Below, piece by piece: positions 7,456 through 8,483 of a DNA stretch of 8,483 nucleotides. The notes beneath the pieces were generated by a model, which was not told the origin of the DNA, made no database searches, and saw only the letters and a program-made list of their open reading frames with translations. The stretch comes from CAUZJO01 sp963580245. GTDB lineage: Bacteria; Sumerlaeota; Sumerlaeia; MVZB01. The translations under genes and the position numbers were made by a program. Location of the stretch: the NCBI GenBank assembly GCA_963580245.1, contig CAUZJO010000171.1, positions 1-8,483 of the forward strand. Reading direction: 5' to 3'. How positions within the stretch are numbered: the stretch's first letter is position 1; every line of letters begins with the position of its first letter.

Positions 7456-8361
7456 ATGGGCTACCGCTTCACAAAGAAGGAAAGCGTTCGCGGCGGTGTC
7501 CGGCGCATGGCCCATGAGTTGCTCGACACGGCGACGCGCGACCTCGGCGGCGAATCCCAGAGGGACCTGGCCACCGCCATCCATGAAACGCGCCGCACGT
7601 TTAAGAAAATTCGCGCGATTCTCAGGCTGGTCCAGCCCGAGCTTGGCAAAGAGGTCTACTCGAGCGATAACGCCTTCATCAGGGACGCCTCCCGCCAGCT
7701 ATCGGGCCTGCGCGACGCCAAGGTGCTCGTCGCGACGATGGATCGACTGATCGAGGCCTATCCGAATGAAGTAGACGGTCAGGCCGTGGGGGCGGTGCGC
7801 GGGGTGCTACAAAGGCGGCTTCAAACCTCGCTGGAGGGAATGGAAGACCAGGACCTACTGCCAACGATGACCCAGTTGATCGATGAAGCCGGACGCCGGG
7901 TGGCGCGTTGGTCGCTGCGTCACGGTGGCTGGCGCGCGTTGCAGCCGGGGTTGGGACGCGTCTATCGGCTCGGCTCTCGGGCCCATGCCTCGGTGCTCAA
8001 TAAGCCCACCGACGCCAGTTTCCATGAGTGGCGCAAGCAGGCCAAGTACCTCTACTACCACGTTCGCGTGCTCGGTCGCATCCGACCCAAGAAGATGAAG
8101 CCGCTGGCAGCGCAGCTCGATGAGCTGACCGAAGCCTTGGGCGACGCCAACGACCTGAGCGTTTTACAAATCCTGCTGATCGAGCAGGGCGAGGAGTGGC
8201 TGGATCAAACTCAGCTCGATGAGCTGCTAAACCTTATCAAGACCCGCCGTTGCGATTTGCTCGACATCGCCCGCGAGCTTGGAAGCCGTATCTTTCGTGA
8301 GAAGCCCAATCGGTTTGTCAAGCGGCTGGACACTGATTGGAAGGCGTGGCGCAGGCGCTAG
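7456..8361 (+). CDS. CHAD-domain protein
   Basis: CHAD (conserved histidine alpha-helical domain) proteins are all-helical, bind inorganic polyphosphate through basic surface residues, and often localise to polyphosphate granules. This 301-residue protein is essentially one CHAD domain with its two internal halves. In half 1, IHETRRTFKKIRAILRL has His43, Arg46, Arg47, Lys50, Lys51 and Arg53, and SGLRDAKVL has Arg86 and Asp87. In half 2, FHEWRKQAKYLYYHVR has His190, Arg193, Lys194 and Lys197, and LGDANDLSVL has Asn232 and Asp233. The ends are strongly basic. There is no CYTH (triphosphatase) domain fused or adjacent, unlike many relatives. The frame is open further upstream (GTG at 7384), but ATG at 7456 is preferred because AGGAA at 7441-7445 lies ten bases before it and MGYRF is where the domain's N-terminal helix begins. 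It is apparently transcribed on its own; no gene follows in the last 122 bp. Confidence 0.92.
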   Translation: MGYRFTKKESVRGGVRRMAHELLDTATRDLGGESQRDLATAIHETRRTFKKIRAILRLVQPELGKEVYSSDNAFIRDASRQLSGLRDAKVLVATMDRLIEAYPNEVDGQAVGAVRGVLQRRLQTSLEGMEDQDLLPTMTQLIDEAGRRVARWSLRHGGWRALQPGLGRVYRLGSRAHASVLNKPTDASFHEWRKQAKYLYYHVRVLGRIRPKKMKPLAAQLDELTEALGDANDLSVLQILLIEQGEEWLDQTQLDELLNLIKTRRCDLLDIARELGSRIFREKPNRFVKRLDTDWKAWRRR

Positions 8362-8483
8362 AAAGTCGATCCTGAAAAAGCCCTACTCAAGCAGCCCAGC
8401 CGATCAGAGCTGAACTCGGGTGAACCAGAGGCATCCGTTTTCGACTCGTGATTTGCGCCAGACGCAGCAAAAGATAATGAAAA

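Noticed and set aside
8362..8483. A possible terminator or gene start after the CHAD gene
   Set aside because: No stem with U-run, no ORF and no promoter pair could be identified in these 122 bases.

Overview
The window reads as a chromosomal segment from a GC-rich bacterium, most likely of the Planctomycetota (possibly Phycisphaerae-like) or a related PVC-group lineage. This is an inference from the combination of an S1-type sulfatase with a chitobiase-type C-terminal domain, a long E. coli-like primary sigma factor directly behind dnaG, and a CHAD protein. No rRNA, tRNA, CRISPR array or recognisable transposase is visible.

Layout. Positions 1-408 hold no confident gene, only a weak hydrophobic minus-strand ORF that may be a gene remnant. 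A complete secreted sulfatase lies on the minus strand (409-2151), followed directly by a hairpin at its 3' end. The AT-richer gap upstream of its start (2152-2349) carries two inverted repeats that could be operators or 5'-UTR structure. At about 2350 the base composition rises sharply. From there to 2622 lies the 3' end of a plus-strand gene with a Kre9/KNH-like Ser-Thr-rich repeat motif and no usable start upstream of the domain, so it is called a remnant.

The core of the window is a dnaG-rpoD pair on the plus strand (2628-4616 and 4793-6583), the replication primase and the primary sigma factor, as in the macromolecular synthesis operon but without rpsU. The 176-bp spacer between them holds a good extended -10 sigma-70 promoter (4691-4719) and a nested inverted repeat whose right arm overlaps the -35 box. 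rpoD can therefore be transcribed independently of dnaG, and the repeat could regulate it or process the read-through message. The last ~500 bp of dnaG use clearly different codons from the rest of the gene.

Ten bases after rpoD starts a small ORF (6594-6800) that overlaps by 53 nt a nucleotidyltransferase-fold gene (6748-7194) of the GG...HG...DxD type, related to AbiEii/MNT-like enzymes. This overlapping pair, apparently co-transcribed with rpoD, looks like a compact toxin-antitoxin-like or accessory module. It is the best candidate in the window for something poorly described. After a 261-bp gap with a palindrome comes a stand-alone CHAD-domain gene (7456-8361), probably polyphosphate-associated. 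The final 122 bp hold nothing I can identify.
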